5,013 nucleotides of DNA from an uncultured Collinsella sp. (GTDB taxonomy: Bacteria; Actinomycetota; Coriobacteriia; Coriobacteriales; Coriobacteriaceae), in NCBI GenBank assembly GCA_902478705.1, contig CABSMB010000122.1, positions 1-5,013 on the forward strand, in the 5' to 3' direction. Below are positions 1 through 5,013 of the stretch, piece by piece (within the stretch, counting starts at the first letter, position 1; each line of letters begins with the position of its first letter). Below the pieces are notes generated by a model, which did no database searches, was not told the origin of the DNA, and worked only from the letters and a program-made list of their open reading frames with translations. A program made the translations under genes and the position numbers.

Positions 1-449
1 ATATCCTCGCCGGGCAGCGCGCCCAGGACCAACGGCGGCATCATGGACGACAGGCTCTGCAGGTAAATTTTACCGTCGCGGTAGATGTCGAGGTCCCATA
101 GGTCGGAAACCTGGGCTTCGGGCAGGATGAAAGCGTCCGGATACCATGCGACAGTTTGATGTGCGATGCTGGCGGCGTCGAGCGCGGCGGCAATGTCCTC
201 GGCGGTCGCTTTGAGCGTGTTGGCGCGCAGCGTGACCGGGCGTGTTGCCGCGGCGCCGAAGCCCTCGATCATGAGCTCGGCATCGGCCGCGGCATAGGCG
301 CCGGCGACTGTGTCGACCATAAAGCGCGGCAGATCTGTGGCGCAGGGAAGGGCGGCAAGCTGGTCGGAAAGCTCGGTAGCGGCAAACTGCCTGAGCTTGA
401 GCTCGGCCTTGACCTGCTTTTTCTGCTTACGACGACGCGGCTTGGACAT
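1..449 (-). CDS. RsmB/NOP2/Sun-family RNA (cytosine-5) methyltransferase, N-terminal part (runs off window start)
   Basis: The reverse complement from ATG at 449 gives 149 codons with no stop before the window edge. The first 20 residues are very basic (MSKPRRRKQKK), as in an RNA-binding tail. A helical stretch containing LPRFMVDTVAGAYAAADAEL follows, then RPVTLRANTLKA (about residues 74-85), a hallmark of the NOL1/NOP2/Sun N-terminal RNA-binding region. At about residues 129-149 comes YLQSLSSMMPPLVLGALPGED, the family's conserved approach to SAM motif I (usually Q-x-x-SSM-x-P followed by PGE). Members methylate C5 of cytosine in rRNA or tRNA using SAM. The SAM site and the two catalytic cysteines lie outside the window, so rRNA (RsmB/RsmF-like) and tRNA targets cannot be told apart. 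The start is supported by an AAGGAAAG Shine-Dalgarno. It lies 37 nt downstream of the MetRS-like gene on the same strand, with no visible terminator between them, so they are probably co-transcribed. Confidence 0.85.
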   Translation of the reverse strand, partial: MSKPRRRKQKKQVKAELKLRQFAATELSDQLAALPCATDLPRFMVDTVAGAYAAADAELMIEGFGAAATRPVTLRANTLKATAEDIAAALDAASIAHQTVAWYPDAFILPEAQVSDLWDLDIYRDGKIYLQSLSSMMPPLVLGALPGED

Positions 450-453
450 CCGT

Positions 454-461
454 CTTTCCTT
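454..461 (-). promoter_or_regulatory. ribosome binding site of the RNA methyltransferase gene
   Basis: On the minus strand the bases read AAGGAAAG. AAGGAA is separated by 6 nt (AGACGG) from the ATG at 449, which is good spacing and fixes that start. The site lies in the 37-nt gap after the upstream stop codon, consistent with independent ribosome entry within an operon. Confidence 0.7.
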
Positions 462-486
462 CCCATTCCATTACATGTCGAGTGTT

Positions 487-2637
487 TTAGTACTGGCTCT
501 CGTGCTTGCTGAAGAAGTCGAAGCGCGGGGGCAGCGGCTTCACGCGGTGCTTGCCGGGCTTCTCGCCCAGGCTCTCCACAAACTCGTCCGTGGAGGCAAA
601 GATGTTATCCCAGCTAAAGAAGGCGACCGGATCGACATCGAAATACTCGCAGATGAGCTCGCAGCCGGCCGGGACGATGCCGTGCATGAGCACGGTTGCC
701 ACGCGCAACTCGGTAAAGGCGTCGACGAGGGCCTGTGTCATTGCGGCGTTAGACTCGGCGCCCTCGAGCTTGTTGGCGGCCTTGGAGGCGTCGCTCCAGC
801 GCTTGTTGGCGGCGCGCAGGTAGTCGTCGCACACGGCGAGCGCGCGGTGCGTCTCGAACTTGTACATGGCCTGCTCAAAGGCGAGGACTGCCTGCTCGGC
901 GGCCTCGACCACGGCATCAGAGGCGGCGCCGGCGGGAATGCAGCCGTTGCGGTACGGGCTCTCGTCGCCCTCCTTGACGGCGACGCCGTAGAAGCAGCTG
1001 CGGGCCAGGCGGTTGAACACGCCGGTCAAGAGGGCGCTCTCCTTAAGGGCCGGATCGATGACGCGCTTGTCGTCGCAGGCGCGCACCTCGTTGCCGTCCT
1101 TGTCCTTGCCGGTCACGCGCGTGTCATATGCCTTGGGGCTAAAGCTCACCGGCTTCTCGGACAGGCCGAGCGACAGCCAATGTGCGCGCATCTGTTCGCA
1201 GGTGTAGTGGTTGAGCAGGTCGTCTGCCGGCGGGGGAGGCGTCTGCGAGGACGAGCTGGCCTTTTTGCCCATGTAGAGCAGGTGGTAGCAGGCGCTGACG
1301 GTGCTCTGCGTGAGGTCCCAGCCCAGGGCCTCCCACATGGCGGTCTGCGCGATGCAGTAGAAGTAGATGTTGTCCTGACCGATGAACTGGTAGATCTGAG
1401 CGTCGTCAGAGCACCACCAGTCGCGCCAGTCGAGCGAGCTGTGCTGGTAGGTCGGCGCGGGGACCTGCGTGGAATCGGCGGCGGGCTCGCCCATGAGGGC
1501 GGCGTCCTGGGCGGCGACGCCCTCGGTCACGCCGGCGGCTTTGGCATCGCGTGCGAGCACGGTGCGGGTGTAGCTGATGGGCGCCCACAGGCTCTCGGGC
1601 CAGCACCAGCAGGTGACGTCGGAGACACCGTCGACCTCGGGCACCGGAACGCCCCAGTCGATGTTGCCGGTGATGCGGAAGGGCACGAGCGCCTTGCCGC
1701 TGCGGAAGCGCACGCCGCCGTTGGCGAGCACCGCGTGGGCGTCGTCGCGCTCCTTCCAGCTGGGGAAGGTGACGGTAAAGCTGCTCTTGTTGCCCTCGGG
1801 CTCCAGCACGGTGTGCTCGGGCAGCTGGTCCTCGACGGCGTCGAAGGCCTCGCGGAACTTGTTCTGGATGTAGAGCTGCGCCGGCAGCAGCCACTCCTCC
1901 ATGGTCTTGGAGACCACGGAGCGAACCTGCGGGTTCTGGGCGAGCTTGGCAGTGTAGGTCTTCATAAAGTCGAGGTAGGCCGGCAGGTCAAAGTAGAGGT
2001 TGTCGACCGGGCGCAGCTCGGGCACCTCGCCGGTGAGCTGGCTCTTGGGCGCGATGAGCTCCTCGGGCTCAAACTGGTGACCCAGGTCGCACTCGTCGGC
2101 GTAGGCCTTCTCGGACTTGCAGCCCTGGATGGGGCAGCGGCCGATCACCTGACGGCCGTTGAGGAACGTGCCGGCCTTGGCATCGTAGAACTGCAGCGTG
2201 GAGCGCTTGGAGATGGTGCCCTGCTCGTGCAGGCGCTCGATAATCTCGGCGGTAACCTCGTTGTGAATCTGCGCAGCCGGCTCAAGGCCCGAGCCGCCGT
2301 AGATATCGCAGCTGATGTTGTAGTTGTTGAGGGTCGCGGCCTGGCGGGAGTGATTGGACTCGACATACTCGCCGATGGACTTGTCGTAGCCCTCGTTCTC
2401 CTTGAGCTTGCGGTAGCTCTCCATGATGGGCGAGCCGTAGCAGTCGGTGCCCGAGGTGAAGATTACGTTCTCGCGGCCCAGGCGGTCGCGCAGGAAGCGG
2501 GCGAAGAAGTCGGCGGGGACAAAGACACCACCAACGTGGCCGAAGTGCAGGCCTTTGTTGCCGTAGGGCTCGCCGGCGGTAACGATGGCGCGGCGCGGCC
2601 AGCTGGGACGGTCGTTCATGGAGTATTTGGATGCCAT
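487..2637 (-). CDS. metG: methionyl-tRNA synthetase-like class I tRNA ligase (divergent MetG)
   Basis: 716 aa on the minus strand, TAA at 487-489. The fold follows class Ia MetRS from end to end. The HIGH motif is HFGH (residues 31-34), in AGEPYGNKGLHFGH. TSGTDCYGSPI (61-71) matches the MetRS D-x-HG-x-PI segment. A zinc knuckle lies at C168/C173/C183, possibly with H187. ELIAPKSQLTGEVPE (193-207) matches ELIEPKS in E. coli MetRS. FIGQDNIYF (418-426) matches FIGKDIVYF. The helical anticodon domain holds N542-x3-R546, matching N391/R395. The lysine-rich KMSKS loop is replaced by GKKASSSSQTPPPP (457-470). There are extra segments at about 255-320 and 365-405, and no C-terminal EMAP-II-like tRNA-binding domain is visible. 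The expected reaction is ATP-dependent charging of tRNA-Met in the cytoplasm, but the altered signature residues leave the substrate uncertain, so the symbol marks family membership. ATG 2637 is preferred because AAGGAG lies 4 nt upstream; ATG 2619 and ATG 2652 are possible alternatives. Confidence 0.85.
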   Translation of the reverse strand: MASKYSMNDRPSWPRRAIVTAGEPYGNKGLHFGHVGGVFVPADFFARFLRDRLGRENVIFTSGTDCYGSPIMESYRKLKENEGYDKSIGEYVESNHSRQAATLNNYNISCDIYGGSGLEPAAQIHNEVTAEIIERLHEQGTISKRSTLQFYDAKAGTFLNGRQVIGRCPIQGCKSEKAYADECDLGHQFEPEELIAPKSQLTGEVPELRPVDNLYFDLPAYLDFMKTYTAKLAQNPQVRSVVSKTMEEWLLPAQLYIQNKFREAFDAVEDQLPEHTVLEPEGNKSSFTVTFPSWKERDDAHAVLANGGVRFRSGKALVPFRITGNIDWGVPVPEVDGVSDVTCWCWPESLWAPISYTRTVLARDAKAAGVTEGVAAQDAALMGEPAADSTQVPAPTYQHSSLDWRDWWCSDDAQIYQFIGQDNIYFYCIAQTAMWEALGWDLTQSTVSACYHLLYMGKKASSSSQTPPPPADDLLNHYTCEQMRAHWLSLGLSEKPVSFSPKAYDTRVTGKDKDGNEVRACDDKRVIDPALKESALLTGVFNRLARSCFYGVAVKEGDESPYRNGCIPAGAASDAVVEAAEQAVLAFEQAMYKFETHRALAVCDDYLRAANKRWSDASKAANKLEGAESNAAMTQALVDAFTELRVATVLMHGIVPAGCELICEYFDVDPVAFFSWDNIFASTDEFVESLGEKPGKHRVKPLPPRFDFFSKHESQY

Positions 2638-2641
2638 GGGA

Positions 2642-2647
2642 CTCCTT
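2642..2647 (-). promoter_or_regulatory. ribosome binding site of the MetRS-like gene
   Basis: On the minus strand this is a perfect AAGGAG. It is separated by TCCC (4 nt, slightly short) from the ATG at 2637. It decides between that start and the in-frame ATGs at 2619 (22 nt away) and 2652 (upstream of the site). Confidence 0.7.
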
Positions 2648-2719
2648 CGCATATAGGTGAGGGCGCGGCCGGGCGTGGGACTCGGCGGCGCGGTGGTCAA
2701 TTCGTGCATATCGCTCGAC

Positions 2720-2750
2720 ATTATCGCACATGCGGGCGGGTGCGTGGCAG
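2720..2750 (-). promoter_or_regulatory. candidate promoter of the MetRS-like/methyltransferase operon
   Basis: Reading the minus strand, a GATAAT -10 box (2725 to 2720) matches five of six consensus bases and is preceded by GTGC. A weak -35 (CTGCCA, 2750 to 2745) lies 19 nt upstream. Transcription would begin near 2713 and leave a leader of about 75 nt, too short for a T-box. I see no T-box sequence in it. The -10 is convincing; the -35 and the spacing are poor. Confidence 0.35.
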
Positions 2751-2756
2751 GGGCGC

Positions 2757-2762
2757 TATCCT
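2757..2762 (+). promoter_or_regulatory. possible -10 box of the DUF3267 gene
   Basis: TATCCT matches four of six -10 consensus bases and ends 8 nt before the ATG at 2771. Transcription would then start at or just before the initiation codon. This fits the absence of any Shine-Dalgarno there and suggests a leaderless mRNA. No good -35 lies 16-18 nt upstream (that stretch is G-rich), so this is tentative. Confidence 0.25.
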
Positions 2763-2770
2763 TAGATGCT

Positions 2771-3340
2771 ATGAATGAGATTTCCAACATACATGCGTTT
2801 GAGGACGAGGATTTTCTGCATGCCTGCTTTGTGTGGGGGATGGTCGTAATCGTGGCGTTTGCCGTGTGCCTGGTGCCGGTGTTTATGCTGCTGGGCGGGC
2901 CTGTTGACCTGGATGCGGCTGAAGCGGGCGGCTGGACGGCGGCCGTGGGCTGGATGGTTGGCTTGGCTGTGGTTTCGGCGGCGTCGTTTGCCGTGCATGA
3001 GCTGGTGCATGCGGTGTTCTTTAAGCTGCTGGCGCCCGCGGGTGCGCACGTGACTTTTGGAGCGAATCGCGAGACATGCATGATCTATGCCTGCGCCGAG
3101 GGCGTCGTGTATTCGCGCATGCGGTATATGGCGATTTGCCTGGCACCGACGGTTGTTTTGACGGCGGCGTTTGCGCTGGGATTTGCGTTCTCGGGTTATC
3201 CGCTACTGTGCTACCTAGCAGGAGGTCTGCACCTGTCGGGCTGCGTGGGCGATTGGTATTACGTGCGAACCATTCTGCGCGATCGCCGTATCGTCGCCTG
3301 CGAGGACACGTCCTTCGGCGTTCGCTTTTTTGGAAAGTAG
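2771..3340 (+). CDS. DUF3267 family putative membrane zinc peptidase
   Basis: 189 aa, ending in TAG. A short hydrophilic N-terminus is followed by hydrophobic segments at about residues 18-42, 59-75, 121-142 and possibly 143-159, so an integral membrane protein is expected. An HExxH zinc motif (H76-E77-L78-V79-H80, in FAVHELVHAVFFKLL) sits at the end of the second membrane segment. Later come LAP (about 124-126) and HLSGCVGDWYYV (154-165). This arrangement is typical of DUF3267, a putative zincin family; the aspartate of the GD pair is a candidate third metal ligand. Substrate and physiological role are unknown. ATG 2771 is chosen because the protein begins cleanly ahead of the first membrane segment. 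There is no Shine-Dalgarno upstream, and the in-frame ATG at 2657 would add 38 residues of low-quality sequence inside the divergent promoter region. It diverges from the MetRS-like gene and precedes queH on the same strand, separated from it by a long palindrome. Confidence 0.75.
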   Translation: MNEISNIHAFEDEDFLHACFVWGMVVIVAFAVCLVPVFMLLGGPVDLDAAEAGGWTAAVGWMVGLAVVSAASFAVHELVHAVFFKLLAPAGAHVTFGANRETCMIYACAEGVVYSRMRYMAICLAPTVVLTAAFALGFAFSGYPLLCYLAGGLHLSGCVGDWYYVRTILRDRRIVACEDTSFGVRFFGK

Positions 3341-3349
3341 CCTTTTGGG

Positions 3350-3425
3350 ATGATTTTTCTGGGACGGGGATTAAAAAATCATTAGGTACACAATGATTAT
3401 TTAATCCCCGTCCCAGAAAAATCAT
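3350..3425. repeat. 76-nt near-perfect palindrome, REPIN/MITE-like element
   Basis: The arms 3350-3375 and 3400-3425 are perfect 26-base inverted repeats containing CTGGGACGGGGATTAAA. After one A/A mismatch (3376/3399) pairing resumes for 7 bp (AATCATT 3377-3383 with AATGATT 3392-3398), leaving an 8-nt loop AGGTACAC. Each half also carries its own small inverted repeat (ATGATT at 3350-3355 with AATCAT at 3377-3382, mirrored on the right), so it can fold as one long hairpin or two small ones. Paired short palindromic units of this kind, with a GGGAC core, resemble REP doublets (REPINs) mobilised by Y1/RAYT transposases; that assignment is inference. It fills most of the 104-nt gap between the DUF3267 gene and queH. 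No T-run follows on either strand, so it is not a standard intrinsic terminator, though it could slow RNA polymerase or protect mRNA ends. Confidence 0.85.
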
Positions 3426-3430
3426 TGTGG

Positions 3431-3438
3431 GAGAGGAG
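3431..3438 (+). promoter_or_regulatory. ribosome binding site of queH
   Basis: GAGAGGAG ends 6 nt before ATG 3445. This spacing selects ATG 3445 over the ATG at 3439, which abuts the site directly, and over GTG 3427, which lies upstream of it. The site begins 5 nt after the palindrome ends. Confidence 0.7.
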
Positions 3439-3444
3439 ATGTCG

Positions 3445-4020
3445 ATGAAGCCGTTGCTGCTGCATGCTTGCTGTGCGCCGTGCTCGCTTGAGCCGGTTCG
3501 CTTGCTGCGCGAGGAAGGGTTTGAGCCCACGATCTGCTGGACCAATCCCAATATTCAACCGCGCGATGAATGGCAGCGCCGCCTGGACGAGCTGCGTCGG
3601 TGGTGTGCCGACGGCGGCATCGAGCTTATCGAGGCGGGGGAGGACCACGAGCGCTGGGAGGCCGGCGTGGCCCCGTTGGGCGCGGATCGCCCTCGTCGCT
3701 GTCGCGCGTGCTACGCCCTGCGTCTGGCCGAGGCCTGCCGCGTTGCCCAGGAGCGCGGGTTTGAATATGTGGGCACAACGCTCGCCGTCTCGCCGTATCA
3801 GCTGTTCGACACCTGCAATGACGTGCTTGAGCGCTTGGCGGAGGCGCGTGGACTTACGCCGGTGATTCGCGATTTTCGTCCGTATTATCCTGAGGCCACG
3901 CGCCGTTCGCGCGAGCTGGGAATGTATCGGCAGAACTACTGCGGTTGCCGTTTCTCGGCCGTTGAGGCGGCCATGGACCGCGCTCGCATCCGCGACGAGC
4001 GCAAGGCTGCCAAAAAGTAG
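3445..4020 (+). CDS. queH: epoxyqueuosine reductase QueH
   Basis: 191 aa, ending in TAG. QueH (formerly DUF208) is the cobalamin-independent enzyme that reduces epoxyqueuosine in tRNA to queuosine, the last step at the wobble position of GUN anticodons; it is unrelated to QueG. Family motifs appear in order: LLLHACCAPCS (residues 4-14; C9, C10, C13), NPNIQPRDEWQRR (35-47), RCRACYALRLAEA (85-97; C86, C89), TTLAVSPYQ (111-119) and YRQNYCGCRFS (161-171; C166, C168). The paired cysteines at the start, middle and end are the expected iron-sulfur cluster and metal ligands, and all are present. Length is normal for the family. The C-terminus is basic. ATG 3445 is preferred from the ribosome binding site, giving MKPLLLH directly at the first beta-strand. 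queA follows after 64 nt on the same strand. The palindrome lies in its leader. Confidence 0.93.
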   Translation: MKPLLLHACCAPCSLEPVRLLREEGFEPTICWTNPNIQPRDEWQRRLDELRRWCADGGIELIEAGEDHERWEAGVAPLGADRPRRCRACYALRLAEACRVAQERGFEYVGTTLAVSPYQLFDTCNDVLERLAEARGLTPVIRDFRPYYPEATRRSRELGMYRQNYCGCRFSAVEAAMDRARIRDERKAAKK

Positions 4021-4048
4021 TTCATTTGGGACGTCGGCCTGCTAGGAT
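4021..4048 (+). promoter_or_regulatory. candidate promoter in front of queA
   Basis: TAGGAT (4043-4048) preceded by TG one base upstream (4040-4041) forms an extended -10 box. TTCATT (4021-4026) is a weak -35 with 16-nt spacing. It begins immediately after the queH stop, so queA may have its own promoter as well as read-through from queH. An extended -10 can work with a poor -35, but this is a by-eye match. Confidence 0.4.
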
Positions 4049-4070
4049 GTAGGGCGGACTTTAGCTATAT

Positions 4071-4077
4071 AAGGAGA
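4071..4077 (+). promoter_or_regulatory. ribosome binding site of queA
   Basis: AAGGAGA is near-perfect. GGAG ends 8 nt before GTG 4085 and 14 nt before ATG 4091. The spacing favours the GTG start, adding only two residues. Confidence 0.7.
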
Positions 4078-4084
4078 ATCTGAC

Positions 4085-5013
4085 GTGTCTATGCGTACCG
4101 ATGATTTTGATTACAACCTTCCTGAGGAACTGATTGCCCAGGCTCCCGCCGAGCCGCGCGATTCCTGTCGCCTGCTGGTGGTGGACCGCAAGGGTTCCGA
4201 GGCCGGAACGCCGCTGGAGCACGGCGGTACCGTCGAGCACCGCATCTTCCGCGACATCATCGACTACATCGAGCCGGGCGACGTGCTCGTCATCAACCAG
4301 ACGCGCGTGATGCCGGCCCGCCTGATCGGTCGCAAGGCCGGCTCGGGCGGCGTGGTCGAGACGCTGTTGCTCAAGCGCCGCGAGGACGTGGATCCGCTGG
4401 GCCATGTGTGGGAGTGCCTGGTCAAGCCCGGTAAGCGTCTGAAGCCCGGTGCTCAGATTGAGTATCGTGCCGGTGGCGCCCATGCGCCCGAGGGGGCTCC
4501 CGTGGTGCTGACGGCAGAGATCGTCGACTTTGTCACCGACAGCCGCGGCGGTCGTCTGGTGCGCTTTGATCCGGCCGGTTGCAATGCCGCCGGCGAGCCG
4601 CGCACGCTCGACGAGGCCATTCATGCCGCCGGTCACGTGCCGCTGCCGCCCTACATCACTGACTACGAGGGCGACCCCGAGAAGTATCAGACCGTGTACG
4701 CCATGAAGGAGGAGCACTCTGCTGCCGCTCCCACAGCGGGCCTGCACTTCACGCCCGAGCTCATGGCTGCCATCGAGGCTAAGGGCGCAAAGTTTGCCGC
4801 CGTCGAGCTCGAGGTGGGCATCGATACCTTCCGTCTGGTGGAGGAGGACGACCCCACGCAGCACGTGATGCACACCGAGCGCTACCACGTGTCGCAGGAG
4901 GTGGTCGACGCCGTGCATAAGGCGAAGGCCGAGGGGCATCGCGTGATCGCCGTCGGCACCACCGCGGTGCGTTCGCTCGAGAGTGCGTTTGACGCGGACG
5001 CGCCGGTGTCCGA
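4085..5013 (+). CDS. queA: S-adenosylmethionine:tRNA ribosyltransferase-isomerase QueA, C-terminus outside window
   Basis: 309 codons are open to the right edge; the family is usually about 340-360 aa, so the last part is missing. QueA transfers the ribosyl part of SAM to preQ1-modified tRNA and rearranges it to epoxyqueuosine, in the cytoplasm. Family motifs: FDYNLPEELIAQAPAEPRDSCRLLV (residues 8-32), GDVLVINQTRVMPARL (65-80), ECLVKPGKRLKPG (110-122), HVPLPPYI (184-191), AAAPTAGLHFT (213-223), LEVGIDTFRLVEE (242-254), HTERYHV (263-269) and VIAVGTTAVRSLES (287-300). Small departures from the common pattern are NQTRV for NDTRV, HSAAAPTAG for GSVAAPTAG and TFRLV for TFRPV; none looks disabling. 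The start is GTG 4085 because of the AAGGAGA site; ATG 4091 is the alternative. It sits 64 nt after queH, so the enzyme that makes epoxyqueuosine lies next to the one that reduces it. Confidence 0.95.
   Translation, partial: MSMRTDDFDYNLPEELIAQAPAEPRDSCRLLVVDRKGSEAGTPLEHGGTVEHRIFRDIIDYIEPGDVLVINQTRVMPARLIGRKAGSGGVVETLLLKRREDVDPLGHVWECLVKPGKRLKPGAQIEYRAGGAHAPEGAPVVLTAEIVDFVTDSRGGRLVRFDPAGCNAAGEPRTLDEAIHAAGHVPLPPYITDYEGDPEKYQTVYAMKEEHSAAAPTAGLHFTPELMAAIEAKGAKFAAVELEVGIDTFRLVEEDDPTQHVMHTERYHVSQEVVDAVHKAKAEGHRVIAVGTTAVRSLESAFDADAPVS

Noticed and set aside
310..2778. 822-codon open frame on the plus strand, antisense to the MetRS-like gene
   Set aside because: It is fully opposite a clearly homologous gene, has repetitive A/G/V/L/D-rich composition with no recognisable motif, and is the kind of stop-free antisense frame produced by GC-rich codon bias. 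Its length is striking but needs no other explanation.
2638..3081. N-terminal extension of the MetRS-like frame up to an ATG at 3081
   Set aside because: The extra 148 residues are low-complexity (T/A/P/S-rich), lie opposite the DUF3267 gene, and cross the divergent intergenic region. AAGGAG directly before ATG 2637 fixes the true start.
3350..3425. Reading the palindrome as a rho-independent terminator or an attenuator/riboswitch
   Set aside because: No T-run follows the stem on either strand, and no preQ1-riboswitch-like or T-box features are visible. The near-perfect DNA palindrome fits a mobile short repeat better.
3350..3425. CRISPR repeat or array
   Set aside because: There is only one palindromic unit, with no regularly spaced direct repeats or spacers.
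3021..3648. Minus-strand open frames of 176 and 83 codons across the palindrome and queH start
   Set aside because: They run through the palindrome and antisense to DUF3267/queH, with no ribosome site or recognisable motif.
4061..4939. 292-codon open frame on the minus strand opposite queA
   Set aside because: It covers the conserved QueA motifs on the other strand and its translation shows no family resemblance. It is a codon-bias shadow.

Overview
The window is GC-rich and codes densely, with strong G/C preference at third codon positions. It reads as a chromosomal stretch of a high-GC Gram-positive anaerobe. A Coriobacteriia member such as Collinsella is my best guess, from codon use, the QueH-type queuosine pathway, the divergent MetRS-like protein and the DUF3267 protein. 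This taxonomic guess is inference, not the result of a search.

Layout. On the minus strand, reading leftward from about 2637, a MetRS-like class I tRNA ligase (716 aa) is followed after 37 nt by the start of an RsmB/NOP2/Sun-family RNA cytosine-5 methyltransferase that leaves the window at base 1. The two look like one operon. From 2638 to 2770 there is a divergent intergenic region with a plausible promoter for the ligase. On the plus strand come a small DUF3267 putative membrane zinc peptidase (2771-3340), a 76-nt near-perfect palindrome (3350-3425), then queH (3445-4020) and the first 309 codons of queA (from 4085), which leaves the window at its right end.

How the genes fit together. Four of the five genes act on tRNA or rRNA. 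QueA transfers and rearranges a ribosyl group from S-adenosylmethionine onto the preQ1 base in tRNA to give epoxyqueuosine, and QueH reduces epoxyqueuosine to queuosine. The two last steps of queuosine synthesis are therefore encoded side by side. The other strand carries an aminoacyl-tRNA synthetase homologue and an RNA methyltransferase. DUF3267 has no evident link to this theme.

Most worth a second look. (1) The MetRS-like protein keeps the whole MetRS scaffold, but by eye it lacks the standard KMSKS loop, has non-standard residues at several methionine-pocket positions, lacks the anticodon-reading tryptophan and carries two insertions, so its substrate is in doubt. (2) The 76-nt palindrome in the queH leader is built on a GGGACGGGG core and looks like a REPIN/RAYT-mobilised or MITE-like element rather than an ordinary terminator.
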